From NCBI GenBank assembly GCA_964057225.1, contig OZ059896.1, positions 3,038,001 to 3,102,000 on the forward strand: a stretch of DNA of 64,000 nt, read 5' to 3'. The notes under the pieces were generated by a model. The model saw nothing but the letters and a program-made list of their open reading frames with translations, ran no database searches and was not told the DNA's origin. The DNA is from Auanema rhodensis. Lineage: Eukaryota; Nematoda; Chromadorea; Rhabditida; Rhabditidae. A program made the translations under genes and the position numbers. This document shows positions 13,339-25,100 of the stretch, piece by piece. Each line of letters opens with the position of its first letter. Within the stretch, counting starts at the first letter, position 1.

Positions 13339-13554
13339 ATCTGTGTTATCAGATTTGCGCTAGCTTAAAAATGCACCGAGATATCAACTGATATAAGTTT
13401 ACACTTATATCCTCGATTTTCACCCTGAAGAAATAATTTTTTCGTTGAATAACATTGTCCATCGTTTTTGCCTTGAAAAAAGGAATCTAAAAACATCTAC
13501 TTTTTGCTAAATTATTTTGAAATTTTTCGAAAAAATTTTTGTCAAAATGTTTTT
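13339..13554 (+). repeat. Interrupted satellite monomer, 5' part (216 bp)
   Basis: This is the first 216 bases of a class C monomer (TTTACACTT, AAATAA, TTTTGAAAT), ending in the T5 tract of CAAAATGTTTTT. The LINE starts immediately after. With the 135 bases at 16422-16556 it makes up exactly one 351-bp monomer, so the insertion removed nothing apart from adding a short T duplication. Confidence 0.95.
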
Positions 13555-15940
13555 AAAAAAAACTAAAAACTCCCCCCAAGCCAAATCCTTCTTAGAATTT
13601 ATTGTATCCAAAGGATGCTCCCAACTTGTGTCCTTTCCCACTCGTAGTAGATTTACTCTGGATTGTGTTGTAACTAATGTATCTGAAACTGTTTCCGATA
13701 TTGATTGTTTACCACCCTTTGGCACTTCCGATCATCAATCTCTTTTTTTCCATGTCGATTGTAATAATTTATTATCACCCCAACGTTTTAACGGTAATCT
13801 CAACCTTAGAACTATCTCCCAGTCCAGCCTCAGTTCTCCTAAACTCTCTACCTGTCATCCTAAACGTTTGCTTTCAAGAAATTTCAATGCGGCAGATTAT
13901 AATAAAATTAACTATATAATCAGCTCCATTGACTTTGTACACTCTTTTTCACATCTCGATGTTTGTACGGCGTATGAATCATTCACTGAAATACTCAGAG
14001 ATGTCATCCGCTGTAATGTCCCTAATTTCAAAGTTACTAAAACCAAGCAGTCCATTGCACGTTCCATATCTTCACTTAACAACAGACTTGCTAGGCTGTC
14101 TAAATGTTTTGGTGTCACGTCTTCTGTTAGATACCGTGCGCTTGTACGTAGATTAAACGGCTTGATCAAACGCCAACGTGCTTTTGAAGAACATAAAATT
14201 TCTCTTCAAGGTAATCAAAAATTGTTTTACAAATTTTGTCGCGGTCGTTTGGGTGGTTCAGTGGAAGCTCCTTTTCTCAAACATAACAACAACACAATAT
14301 CAGATTCTGTTGATAAAGCTAACTTACTATCAGAAATGTTTTCTGAACCTTTTTCCACGCCATACAATAGTCAATGTTCTCCATGTCCTACAAACAAGTC
14401 TGCTGTTACCAGTCCACAAAAGCATGTCTACATCGAGGAACTTACAGTCTATAAGTTTCTCAGAAACCTTCCTAATCGTGTATGTACGTCACCTGATGGA
14501 ATCCCCTATTTATTTCTTAATAGGTGTGCTCCTTCTCTTGTTCGTCCTATTACATATTTTTTTAATGCGTTTGTGTCGTTTGGTGTTTGTCCTAACGGGT
14601 GGAAAACAGCATGGGTTAAACCCGTCTATAAATCTGGTAGCGTCAGTGATCCTAAAAATTACAGGCCTATCTCTTTAACTGCTTCTATCTCTAAAGTTTT
14701 TGAACGCATCATAAGAAAAGAATTGATAGATTATTTACTTCGTAAAAATCTAATTTGTTCTTCTCAGCATGGTTTTCTTCCTGGTTGTAGCACGTCTACC
14801 GCACTTCTGAGTGCTCACTCTCAATGGAGATGCCTTAAGGAACGCCGCAACGCAATTTATACTGCTTTTATTGATTTCTCAAAAGCATTTGATAAAATAA
14901 ATCATGATATTTTGCTACATAAATTACACTCTTTTGGTTTACATAGCTCGCTCATTAAATTTTTCAAACAATTTCTTGCTGGTAGATCATTCTCTGTTGT
15001 ACAGGGCGATGTTTTATCTAAACCCCGGGAAATACATTGCGGTGTTCCTCAAGGGACTGTTTTGGGCCCTCTTTTCTTTCTTTTGTATGTTAATGATTTA
15101 CTGGAAAAATTTACAGGCGACACTCAAGCTATTGCTTATGCTGACGATATTAAACTATTCTCGGCAAATGCTCCTAGCCTGCAGTGTTCACTTGATTTTC
15201 TTTCAGCTTGGTGTAAAAGCAATGATATGCTCATAAATGTTAAAAAGTCTAAAATCATGGTTATAGGGAAAGTTGAAGGCGCTGTGAGCTTTCAAATCAA
15301 TGACTGTTTACTTGAATCCGTCAATAACTTTAAAGATTTGGGAGTTATTATAGACAAAAACCTTTCTTTTGGTCCCCATTTTCAATCAATTACCTCTACC
15401 GCTACCAAACGTTGTAAGCTCATTCTAAGATGCTTCAACAGTTCTTGCCCCAAACTACTCTTCCGTTTGTTTTGTTGCTATGTTAGACCTATATTGGAGT
15501 ATGCCTCTGAGGTTTGGTCTCCATACCTCAAAAAAGACATTCAATTTATAGAGAGTGTTCAAAAAAGGTTTGTCAACGCTATTTTTAAGCGTGCCAATCT
15601 TGAGATTCATGGCTACATGAATAAGCTCGAATTCCTCAAGGCAGATGAGCTGATAAACAGACGTGTTATCGCTGATTTTTGCCAATATTTCAAAATAGCA
15701 AAGGGTAACTCAATCCTTAGTAAAACCTTGTTCAGACTAAAAGAGCATCAATATTCATTTCGTCAGCATGATTATCTTTTGGTAGCACCACAGTACTTCT
15801 CAAAAGCTGCATTGTCAAGTTTTGAATATCGCTGGATCCAAGATTGGAATGAACTTCATCCCATGTTTGTTAATATTGAGAAAACGTATAATTTTCGTAG
15901 CTACCTGAAAAACTGTAAATTTCGCAATTGTAAAATTTAA
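13547..15940 (+). CDS. LINE polyprotein fragment: endonuclease C-terminus plus reverse transcriptase
   Basis: A 797-residue frame without stops. The first ATG (13547) and the next few codons come from the satellite, because the truncated element is in frame with it; an in-frame TAA lies at 13508. Numbering from that ATG, residues about 5-75 resemble the end of an APE-type endonuclease, with QLVSFPTRSRFTLD and the catalytic-type SDH at 61-63. The N-terminal active-site residues are missing. The reverse transcriptase shows SPDGIP (315-320), KPVYKSG (358-364), NYRPISL (371-377), QHGF (407-410), IDFSKAFD (442-449, catalytic Asp443), GVPQGTVLGP (499-508) and YADD (531-534). A C-terminal region with RPILEYASEVWSP (from about 647) is typical of Jockey/CR1 LINEs. 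The enzyme would copy element RNA at nicked chromosomal DNA. All reverse transcriptase catalytic aspartates are present, so activity in trans is conceivable, but expression is doubtful because the promoter is lost. It is best read as a relic fragment, not a host gene. Confidence 0.9.
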   Translation: MFLKKTKNSPQAKSFLEFIVSKGCSQLVSFPTRSRFTLDCVVTNVSETVSDIDCLPPFGTSDHQSLFFHVDCNNLLSPQRFNGNLNLRTISQSSLSSPKLSTCHPKRLLSRNFNAADYNKINYIISSIDFVHSFSHLDVCTAYESFTEILRDVIRCNVPNFKVTKTKQSIARSISSLNNRLARLSKCFGVTSSVRYRALVRRLNGLIKRQRAFEEHKISLQGNQKLFYKFCRGRLGGSVEAPFLKHNNNTISDSVDKANLLSEMFSEPFSTPYNSQCSPCPTNKSAVTSPQKHVYIEELTVYKFLRNLPNRVCTSPDGIPYLFLNRCAPSLVRPITYFFNAFVSFGVCPNGWKTAWVKPVYKSGSVSDPKNYRPISLTASISKVFERIIRKELIDYLLRKNLICSSQHGFLPGCSTSTALLSAHSQWRCLKERRNAIYTAFIDFSKAFDKINHDILLHKLHSFGLHSSLIKFFKQFLAGRSFSVVQGDVLSKPREIHCGVPQGTVLGPLFFLLYVNDLLEKFTGDTQAIAYADDIKLFSANAPSLQCSLDFLSAWCKSNDMLINVKKSKIMVIGKVEGAVSFQINDCLLESVNNFKDLGVIIDKNLSFGPHFQSITSTATKRCKLILRCFNSSCPKLLFRLFCCYVRPILEYASEVWSPYLKKDIQFIESVQKRFVNAIFKRANLEIHGYMNKLEFLKADELINRRVIADFCQYFKIAKGNSILSKTLFRLKEHQYSFRQHDYLLVAPQYFSKAALSSFEYRWIQDWNELHPMFVNIEKTYNFRSYLKNCKFRNCKI
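13551..13554 (+). repeat. Target site duplication TTTT, left copy (tentative)
   Basis: TTTT here and TTTT at 16418-16421 flank the element. The net insertion measured from the monomer phase is 2867 bp, which equals a 2863-bp element plus 4 bp. Because the target is a homopolymer and the tail is AAAT-rich, the true duplication could be 3 bp or chance microhomology. Confidence 0.45.
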
Positions 15941-16394
15941 TATGTATTGTTGCTATTGTTAACTACATATATATTTCACTAATTTTTTGTTTTTTTCGTT
16001 TCTGTGAGCTTACTCTACCTGTTTTCTTGTCTCCTTTGTTTACCTGACTCAGTATTTCCCGCGCATCCGACCTATAGACATGAGTCATACGGTCAGAGCG
16101 TGGTTATCACTCATTGACAGAACGGGCTTGACCTTTGTTTTCTTGGTATCACCGCACCTCGTCAACGGTAGAAGTGATAAGCTTCGAATTGTTTCTTATT
16201 TCAAAGCTGAGATCAGTTAAAGTCTTCTCACAACAATCGTCAAGAACATGGTGTTTCAAGTTTCACAAATCGAACATTACGTTAGTGTTCTCTCTTTTTC
16301 TTAGCTTTTTCTCAACTACCGAAAGGTTAATCTTTTTTTCACAACAACATACATTTTTCACTCATATATTGTAACCTGTGGTATTGTTGAACTG
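15941..16394 (+). other. 3' untranslated region of the LINE
   Basis: Non-coding stretch between the TAA stop (15938-15940) and the tail. It is T-rich at first, then more mixed. An inverted repeat TGACTCA (16045-16051) and TGAGTCA (16081-16087), separated by 29 bases, could form a stem. LINE 3' UTRs often carry a structure recognised by their own reverse transcriptase, but this role is a guess here. The open frame at 16135-16374 resembles no known protein family to me and is not supported as a gene. Confidence 0.75.
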
Positions 16395-16417
16395 AAATAA
16401 ATAAATAAATAAATAAA
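16395..16417 (+). repeat. (AAAT)n 3' tail of the LINE
   Basis: Five AAAT units plus AAA follow ACTG at 16391-16394. Simple-repeat tails instead of poly(A) are common in CR1/Jockey-like LINEs and mark the exact 3' end. The tail contains overlapping AATAAA hexamers that could also act as polyadenylation signals. The tail is followed directly by the satellite sequence TTTTGGAAGC. Confidence 0.9.
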
Positions 16418-16556
16418 TTTTGGAAGCAATTTTGAGTGTACATGGAAACTCAACATACACTAATGCATCATTTTTCAAACGATCATAACTAATTTTTGTA
16501 TTTAGCGTTTCTCAATGTAGTATAGTGCATTCGATGCGGATTTTTAAGCTGCGTCG
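16418..16556 (+). repeat. Interrupted satellite monomer, 3' part
   Basis: Satellite resumes with TTTT (possible target duplication, 16418-16421) and GGAAGCAATTTTGAG. It runs to the end of the same class C monomer (TTTAGCGTTT, TGTAGTATA, AAGCTGCG). The matching class on both sides of the element shows a simple insertion without rearrangement. Confidence 0.93.
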
Positions 16557-17258
16557 ATCTGTACTATCAGATTTGCGCTAGCTTGAAAATGCACCGAGAT
16601 ATCAACTGATATAAGTTCACACCTATATCCTCGATTTTCACCCTGAAGAATTAATTTTTTCGTTAAATAACATTGTCTATCGTTTTTGCCTTGAAAAAAG
16701 GAATCTAAAAACATCTACTTTTTGCTAAATTATTTTGAAATTTTTCGAAAAAATTTTTGTCAAAATGTTTTTGGAAGCAATTTTGAGTGTACATGGAAAC
16801 TCAACATACACTAATGCATCATTTTTCAAACGATCATAACTAATTTTTGTATTTAGCTTTTCTCAATGTTATATAGTGCATTCGATGCGGATTTTTAAGC
16901 TGCGTCGATCTGTGTTATCAGATTTGCGCTAGCTTAAAAATGCACCGAGATATCAACTGATATAAGTTCACACTTATATCCTCGATTTTCACCCTGAAGA
17001 ATTAATTTTTTCGTTGATTAACATTGTCCATCGTTTTTGCCTTGAAAAAAGGAATCTAAAAACATCTACTTTTTGCTAAATTATTCTCAAATTTTTCGAA
17101 AAAATTTTTGTCAAAATGTTTTTGGAAGCAATTTTGAGTGTACATGGAAACTCAACATACACTAATGCATCATTTTTCAAACGATCATAACTAATTTTTG
17201 TATTTAGCTTTTCTCAATGTAGTATAGTGCATTCGATGCGGATTTTTAAGCTGCGTCG

Positions 17259-20200
17259 ATCTGTGTTATCAGATTTGCGCTAGCTTAAAAATGCACCGAG
17301 ATATCAACTGATATAAGTTCACACTTATATCCTCGATTTTCACCCTGAAGAATTAATTTTTTCGTTGAATAACATTGTCCATCGTTTTTGCCTTGAAAAA
17401 AGGAATCTAAAAACATCTACTTTTTGCTAAATTATTTTGAAATTTTTCGAAAAAATTTTTGTCAAAATGTTTTTGGAAGCAATTTTGAGTGTACATGGAA
17501 ACTCAACATACACTAATGCATCATTTTTCAAACGATCATAACTAATTTTTGTATTCAGCTTTTTTCAATGTAGTATAGTGCATTCGATGCGGATTTTTAT
17601 GCTGCGTCGATCTGTGTTATCAGATTTGCGCTAGCTTAAAAATGCACCGAGATATCAACTGATATAAGTTTACACTTATATCCTCGATTTTCACCCTGAA
17701 GAAATAATTTTCTCGTTGAATAACATTGTCCATCGTTTTTGCCTTGAAAAAAGGAATCTAAAAACATCTACTTTTTGCTAAATTATTTTGAAATTTTTCG
17801 AAAAAATTTTTGTCAAAATGTTTTTGGAAGCAATTTTGAGTGTACATGGAAACTCAACATACACTAATGCATCATTTTTCAAACGATCATAACTAATTTT
17901 TGTATTCAGCTTTTTTCAATGTAGTATAGTGCATTCGATGCGGATTTTTATGCTGCGTCGATCTGTGTTATCAGATTTGCGCTAGCTTAAAAATGCACCG
18001 AGATATCAACTGATATAAGTTTACACTTATATCCTCGATTTTCACCCTGAAGAAATAATTTTTTCGTTGAATAACATTGTCCATCGTTTTTGCCTTGAAA
18101 AAAGGAATCTAAAAACATCTACTTTTTGCTAAATTATTTTGAAATTTTTCGAAAAAATTTTTGTCAAAATGTTTTTGGAAGCAATTTTGAGTGTACATGG
18201 AAACTCAACATACACTAATGCATCATTTTTCAAACGATCATAACTAATTTTTGTATTTAGCGTTTCTCAATGTAGTATAGTGCATTCGATGCGGATTTTT
18301 AAGCTGCGTCGATCTGTACTATCAGATTTGCGCTAGCTTGAAAATGCACCGAGATATCAACTGATATAAGTTCACACCTATATCCTCGATTTTCACCCTG
18401 AAGAATTAATTTTTTCGTTAAATAACATTGTCTATCGTTTTTGCCTTGAAAAAAGGAATCTAAAAACATCTACTTTTTGCTAAATTATTTTGAAATTTTT
18501 CGAAAAAATTTTTGTCAAAATGTTTTTGGAAGCAATTTTGAGTGTACATGGAAACTCAACATACACTAATGCATCATTTTTCAAACGATCATAACTAATT
18601 TTTGTATTTAGCTTTTCTCAATGTTATATAGTGCATTCGATGCGGATTTTTAAGCTGCGTCGATCTGTGTTATCAGATTTGCGCTAGCTTAAAAATGCAC
18701 CGAGATATCAACTGATATAAGTTCACACTTATATCCTCGATTTTCACCCTGAAGAATTAATTTTTTCGTTGATTAACATTGTCCATCGTTTTTGCCTTGA
18801 AAAAAGAAATCTAAAAACATCTACTTTTTGCTAAATTATTCTCAAATTTTTCGAAAAAATTTTTGTCAAAATGTTCTTGGAAGCAATTTTGAGTGTACAT
18901 GGAAACTCAACATACACTAATGCATCATTTTTCAAACGATCATAACTAATTTTTGTATTTAGCTTTTCTCAATGTTATATAGTGCATTCGATGCGGATTT
19001 TTAAGCTGCGTCGATCTGTGTTATCAGATTTGCGCTAGCTTAAAAATGCACCGAGATATCAACTGATATAAGTTCACACTTATATCCTCGATTTTCACCC
19101 TGAAGAATTAATTTTTTCGTTGATTAACATTGTCCATCGTTTTTGCCTTGAAAAAAGGAATCTAAAAACATCTACTTTTTGCTAAATTATTCTCAAATTT
19201 TTCGAAAAAATTTTTGTCAAAATGTTCTTGGAAGCAATTTTGAGTGTACATGGAAACTCAACATACACTAATGCATCATTTTTCAAACGATCATAACTAA
19301 TTTTTGTATTTAGCTTTTCTCAATGTAGTATAGTGCATTCGATGCGGATTTTTAAGCTGCGTCGATCTGTGTTATCAGATTTGCGCTAGCTTAAAAATGC
19401 ACCGAGATATCAACTGATATAAGTTCACACTTATATCCTCGATTTTCACCCTGAAGAATTAATTTTTTCGTTGAATAACATTGTCCATCGTTTTTGCCTT
19501 GAAAAAAGGAATCTAAAAACATCTACTTTTTGCTAAATTATTTTGAAATTTTTCGAAAAAATTTTTGTCAAAATGTTTTTGGAAGCAATTTTGAGTGTAC
19601 ATGGAAACTCAACATACACTAATGCATCATTTTTCAAACGATCATAACTAATTTTTGTATTCAGCTTTTTTCAATGTAGTATAGTGCATTCGATGCGGAT
19701 TTTTATGCTGCGTCGATCTGTGTTATCAGATTTGCGCTAGCTTAAAAATGCACCGAGATATCAACTGATATAAGTTTACACTTATATCCTCGATTTTCAC
19801 CCTGAAGAAATAATTTTCTCGTTGAATAACATTGTCCATCGTTTTTGCCTTGAAAAAAGGAATCTAAAAACATCTACTTTTTGCTAAATTATTTTGAAAT
19901 TTTTCGAAAAAATTTTTGTCAAAATGTTTTTGGAAGCAATTTTGAGTGTACATGGAAACTCAACATACACTAATGCATCATTTTTCAAACGATCATAACT
20001 AATTTTTGTATTCAGCTTTTTTCAATGTAGTATAGTGCATTCGATGCGGATTTTTATGCTGCGTCGATCTGTGTTATCAGATTTGCGCTAGCTTAAAAAT
20101 GCACCGAGATATCAACTGATATAAGTTTACACTTATATCCTCGATTTTCACCCTGAAGAAATAATTTTTTCGTTGAATAACATTGTCCATCGTTTTTGCC

Positions 20201-21470
20201 TTGAAAAAAGGAATCTAAAAACATCTACTTTTTGCTAAATTATTTTGAAATTTTTCGAAAAAATTTTTGTCAAAATGTTTTTGGAAGCAATTTTGAGTGT
20301 ACATGGAAACTCAACATACACTAATGCATCATTTTTCAAACGATCATAACTAATTTTTGTATTTAGCGTTTCTCAATGTAGTATAGTGCATTCGATGCGG
20401 ATTTTTAAGCTGCGTCGATCTGTACTATCAGATTTGCGCTAGCTTGAAAATGCACCGAGATATCAACTGATATAAGTTCACACCTATATCCTCGATTTTC
20501 ACCCTGAAGAATTAATTTTTTCGTTAAATAACATTGTCTATCGTTTTTGCCTTGAAAAAAGGAATCTAAAAACATCTACTTTTTGCTAAATTATTTTGAA
20601 ATTTTTCGAAAAAATTTTTGTCAAAATGTTTTTGGAAGCAATTTTGAGTGTACATGGAAACTCAACATACACTAATGCATCATTTTTCAAACGATCATAA
20701 CTAATTTTTGTATTTAGCTTTTCTCAATGTTATATAGTGCATTCGATGCGGATTTTTAAGCTGCGTCGATCTGTGTTATCAGATTTGCGCTAGCTTAAAA
20801 ATGCACCGAGATATCAACTGATATAAGTTCACACTTATATCCTCGATTTTCACCCTGAAGAATTAATTTTTTCGTTGATTAACATTGTCCATCGTTTTTG
20901 CCTTGAAAAAAGAAATCTAAAAACATCTACTTTTTGCTAAATTATTCTCAAATTTTTCGAAAAAATTTTTGTCAAAATGTTCTTGGAAGCAATTTTGAGT
21001 GTACATGGAAACTCAACATACACTAATGCATCATTTTTCAAACGATCATAACTAATTTTTGTATTTAGCTTTTCTCAATGTTATATAGTGCATTCGATGC
21101 GGATTTTTAAGCTGCGTCGATCTGTGTTATCAGATTTGCGCTAGCTTAAAAATGCACCGAGATATCAACTGATATAAGTTCACACTTATATCCTCGATTT
21201 TCACCCTGAAGAATTAATTTTTTCGTTGATTAACATTGTCCATCGTTTTTGCCTTGAAAAAAGGAATCTAAAAACATCTACTTTTTGCTAAATTATTCTC
21301 AAATTTTTCGAAAAAATTTTTGTCAAAATGTTCTTGGAAGCAATTTTGAGTGTACATGGAAACTCAACATACACTAATGCATCATTTTTCAAACGATCAT
21401 AACTAATTTTTGTATTTAGCTTTTCTCAATGTAGTATAGTGCATTCGATGCGGATTTTTAAGCTGCGTCG
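17259..21470 (+). repeat. Tandem 6-monomer higher-order repeat (2106 bp x 2)
   Basis: Class order B-C-C-D-A-A at 17259-19364 is repeated at 19365-21470, and a third unit starts with B-C at 21471-22172. The rare TGTTCTTGG variant lies in both A monomers of each unit (about 18875, 19226, 20981, 21332). The matched pair measured is at 18871 and 20977, 2106 bp apart. AAATAATTTTCTCG marks the first C of each unit. This is the most regular higher-order repeat in the window. Confidence 0.9.
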
Positions 21471-22172
21471 ATCTGTGTTATCAGATTTGCGCTAGCTTAA
21501 AAATGCACCGAGATATCAACTGATATAAGTTCACACTTATATCCTCGATTTTCACCCTGAAGAATTAATTTTTTCGTTGAATAACATTGTCCATCGTTTT
21601 TGCCTTGAAAAAAGGAATCTAAAAACATCTACTTTTTGCTAAATTATTTTGAAATTTTTCGAAAAAATTTTTGTCAAAATGTTTTTGGAAGCAATTTTGA
21701 GTGTACATGGAAACTCAACATACACTAATGCATCATTTTTCAAACGATCATAACTAATTTTTGTATTCAGCTTTTTTCAATGTAGTATAGTGCATTCGAT
21801 GCGGATTTTTATGCTGCGTCGATCTGTGTTATCAGATTTGCGCTAGCTTAAAAATGCACCGAGATATCAACTGATATAAGTTTACACTTATATCCTCGAT
21901 TTTCACCCTGAAGAAATAATTTTCTCGTTGAATAACATTGTCCATCGTTTTTGCCTTGAAAAAAGGAATCTAAAAACATCTACTTTTTGCTAAATTATTT
22001 TGAAATTTTTCGAAAAAATTTTTGTCAAAATGTTTTTGGAAGCAATTTTGAGTGTACATGGAAACTCAACATACACTAATGCATCATTTTTTAAACGATC
22101 ATAACTAATTTTTGTATTCAGCTTTTCTCAATGTAGTATGGTGCATTCGATGCGGATTTTTATGCTGCGTCG

Positions 22173-25100
22173 ATCTGTGTTATCAGATTTGCGCTAGCTT
22201 AAAAATGCACCGAGATATCAACTGATATAAGTTCACACTTATATCCTCGATTTTCACCCTGAAGAAATAATTTTTTCGTTGAATAACATTGTCCATCGTT
22301 TTTGCCTTGAAAAAAGGAATCTAAAAACATCTACTTTTTGCCAAATTATTTTGAAATTTTTCGAAAAAATTTTTGTCAAAATGTTTTTGGAAGCAATTTT
22401 GAGTGTACATGGAAACTCAACATACACTAATGCATCATTTTTCAAACGATCATAACTAATTTTTGTATTAAGCGTTTCTCAATGTAGTATAGTGCATTCG
22501 ATGCGGATTTTTAAGCTGCGTCGATCTGTACTATCAGATTTGCGCTAGCTTGAAAATGCACCGAGATATCAACTGATATAAGTTCACACCTATATCCTCG
22601 ATTTTCACCCTGAAGAATTAAATTTTTCGTTGAATAACATTGTCTATCGTTTTTGCCTTGAAAAAAGGAATCTAAAAACATCTACTTTTTGCTAAATTAT
22701 TTTGAAATTTTTCGAAAAAATTTTTGTCAAAATGTTTTTGGAAGCAATTTTGAGTGTACATGGAAACTCAACATACACTAATGCATCATTTTTCAAACGA
22801 TCATAACTAATTTTTGTATTCAGCTTTTTTCAATGTAGTATAGTGCATTCGATGCGGATTTTTATGCTGCGTCGATCTGTGTTATCAGATTTGCGCTAGC
22901 TTAAAAATGCACCGAGATATCAACTGATATAAGTTTACACTTATATCCTCGATTTTCACCCTGAAGAAATAATTTTTTCGTTGAATAACATTGTCCATCG
23001 TTTTTGCCTTGAAAAAAGGAATCTAAAAACATCTACTTTTTGCTAAATTATTTTGAAATTTTTCGAAAAAATTTTTGTCAAAATGTTTTTGGAAGCAATT
23101 TTGAGTGTACATGGAAACTCAACATACACTAATGCATCATTTTTTAAACGATCATAACTAATTTTTGTATTCAGCTTTTCTCAATGTAGTATGGTGCATT
23201 CGATGCGGATTTTTATGCTGCGTCGATCTGTGTTATCAGATTTGCGCTAGCTTAAAAATGCACCGAGATATCAACTGATATAAGTTCACACTTATATCCT
23301 CGATTTTCACCCTGAAGAAATAATTTTTTCGTTGAATAACATTGTCCATCGTTTTTGCCTTGAAAAAAGGAATCTAAAAACATCTACTTTTTGCCAAATT
23401 ATTTTGAAATTTTTCGAAAAAATTTTTGTCAAAATGTTTTTGGAAGCAATTTTGAGTGTACATGGAAACTCAACATACACTAATGCATCATTTTTCAAAC
23501 GATCATAACTAATTTTTGTATTAAGCGTTTCTCAATGTAGTATAGTGCATTCGATGCGGATTTTTAAGCTGCGTCGATCTGTACTATCAGATTTGCGCTA
23601 GCTTGAAAATGCACCGAGATATCAACTGATATAAGTTCACACCTATATCCTCGATTTTCACCCTGAAGAATTAAATTTTTCGTTGAATAACATTGTCTAT
23701 CGTTTTTGCCTTGAAAAAAGGAATCCAAAAACATCTACTTTTTGCTAAATTATTTTGAAATTTTTCGAAAAAATTTTTGTCAAAATGTTTTTGGAAGCAA
23801 TTTTGAGTGTACATGGAAACTCAACATACACTAATGCATCATTTTTCAAACGATCATAACTAATTTTTGTATTAAGCGTTTCTCAATGTAGTATAGTGCA
23901 TTCGATGCGGATTTTTAAGCTGCGTCGATCTGTACTATCAGATTTGCGCTAGCTTGAAAATGCACCGAGATATCAACTGATATAAGTTCACACCTATATC
24001 CTCGATTTTCACCCTGAAGAATTAAATTTTTCGTTGAATAACATTGTCTATCGTTTTTGCCTTGAAAAAAGGAATCTAAAAACATCTACTTTTTGCTAAA
24101 TTATTTTGAAATTTTTCGAAAAAATTTTTGTCAAAATGTTTTTGGAAGCAATTTTGAGTGTACATGGAAACTCAACATACACTAATGCATCATTTTTTAA
24201 ACGATCATAACTAATTTTTGTATTCAGCTTTTCTCAATGTAGTATGGTGCATTCGATGCGGATTTTTATGCTGCGTCGATCTGTGTTATCAGATTTGCGC
24301 TAGCTTAAAAATGCACCGAGATATCAACTGATATAAGTTCACACTTATATCCTCGATTTTCACCCTGAAGAAATAATTTTTTCGTTGAATAACATTGTCC
24401 ATCGTTTTTGCCTTGAAAAAAGGAATCTAAAAACATCTACTTTTTGCCAAATTATTTTGAAATTTTTCGAAAAAATTTTTGTCAAAATGTTTTTGGAAGC
24501 AATTTTGAGTGTACATGGAAACTCAACATACACTAATGCATCATTTTTCAAACGATCATAACTAATTTTTGTATTAAGCGTTTCTCAATGTAGTATAGTG
24601 CATTCGATGCGGATTTTTAAGCTGCGTCGATCTGTACTATCAGATTTGCGCTAGCTTGAAAATGCACCGAGATATCAACTGATATAAGTTCACACCTATA
24701 TCCTCGATTTTCACCCTGAAGAATTAAATTTTTCGTTGAATAACATTGTCTATCGTTTTTGCCTTGAAAAAAGGAATCTAAAAACATCTACTTTTTGCTA
24801 AATTATTTTGAAATTTTTCGAAAAAATTTTTGTCAAAATGTTTTTGGAAGCAATTTTGAGTGTACATGGAAACTCAACATACACTAATGCATCATTTTTT
24901 AAACGATCATAACTAATTTTTGTATTCAGCTTTTCTCAATGTAGTATGGTGCATTCGATGCGGATTTTTATGCTGCGTCGATCTGTGTTATCAGATTTGC
25001 GCTAGCTTAAAAATGCACCGAGATATCAACTGATATAAGTTCACACTTATATCCTCGATTTTCACCCTGAAGAAATAATTTTTTCGTTGAATAACATTGT

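Larger units (their letters stand above)
13555..16417 (+). mobile_element. 5'-truncated non-LTR retrotransposon, Jockey/CR1 group
   Basis: A single LINE copy lies inside the T5 tract at base 212-216 of a satellite monomer, in the same orientation as the array. It contains the C-terminal part of an APE-like endonuclease, a full reverse transcriptase, a 3' UTR of about 450 bp and an (AAAT)n tail of 23 bp. It has no LTRs or RNase H domain. The 5' end is abrupt (eight A, 13555-13562) and falls inside the endonuclease, so ORF1, the 5' UTR and most of the endonuclease are missing. This is the usual outcome of incomplete target-primed reverse transcription. The copy cannot move by itself. The unbroken 797-codon frame suggests a recent insertion. 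The clade (CR1, Jockey, L2-like or a relative) is judged from motif style only. Confidence 0.95.
11935..16907 (+). repeat. Tandem trimer B-C-D, second copy interrupted by the LINE
   Basis: B-C-D monomers at 11935, 12286 and 12637 are repeated as B (12988), C (13339, split by the retrotransposon) and D (16557). Both B copies carry the rare TTTTTCCTAAATT variant (12102 and 13155, 1053 bp apart). The intact C monomer 12286-12636 is therefore a paralogous empty site for the insertion; its T tract equivalent to the target lies at 12497-12501. Confidence 0.75.

Noticed and set aside
13507-13725. Minus-strand 72-residue frame over the LINE start, and the other short frames within 13677-15685
   Set aside because: They overlap the long reverse transcriptase frame in other frames or on the other strand and resemble no family; they are shadows.
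16135-16374. 79-residue frame in the LINE 3' UTR
   Set aside because: Low-complexity, F/S-rich translation, no recognisable domain, and it lies in the expected untranslated region.
13555-16417. Host gene or intact autonomous LINE
   Set aside because: The frame begins inside the endonuclease domain, with ORF1, promoter and N-terminal endonuclease missing, and ends in a LINE tail. It is a truncated insertion.
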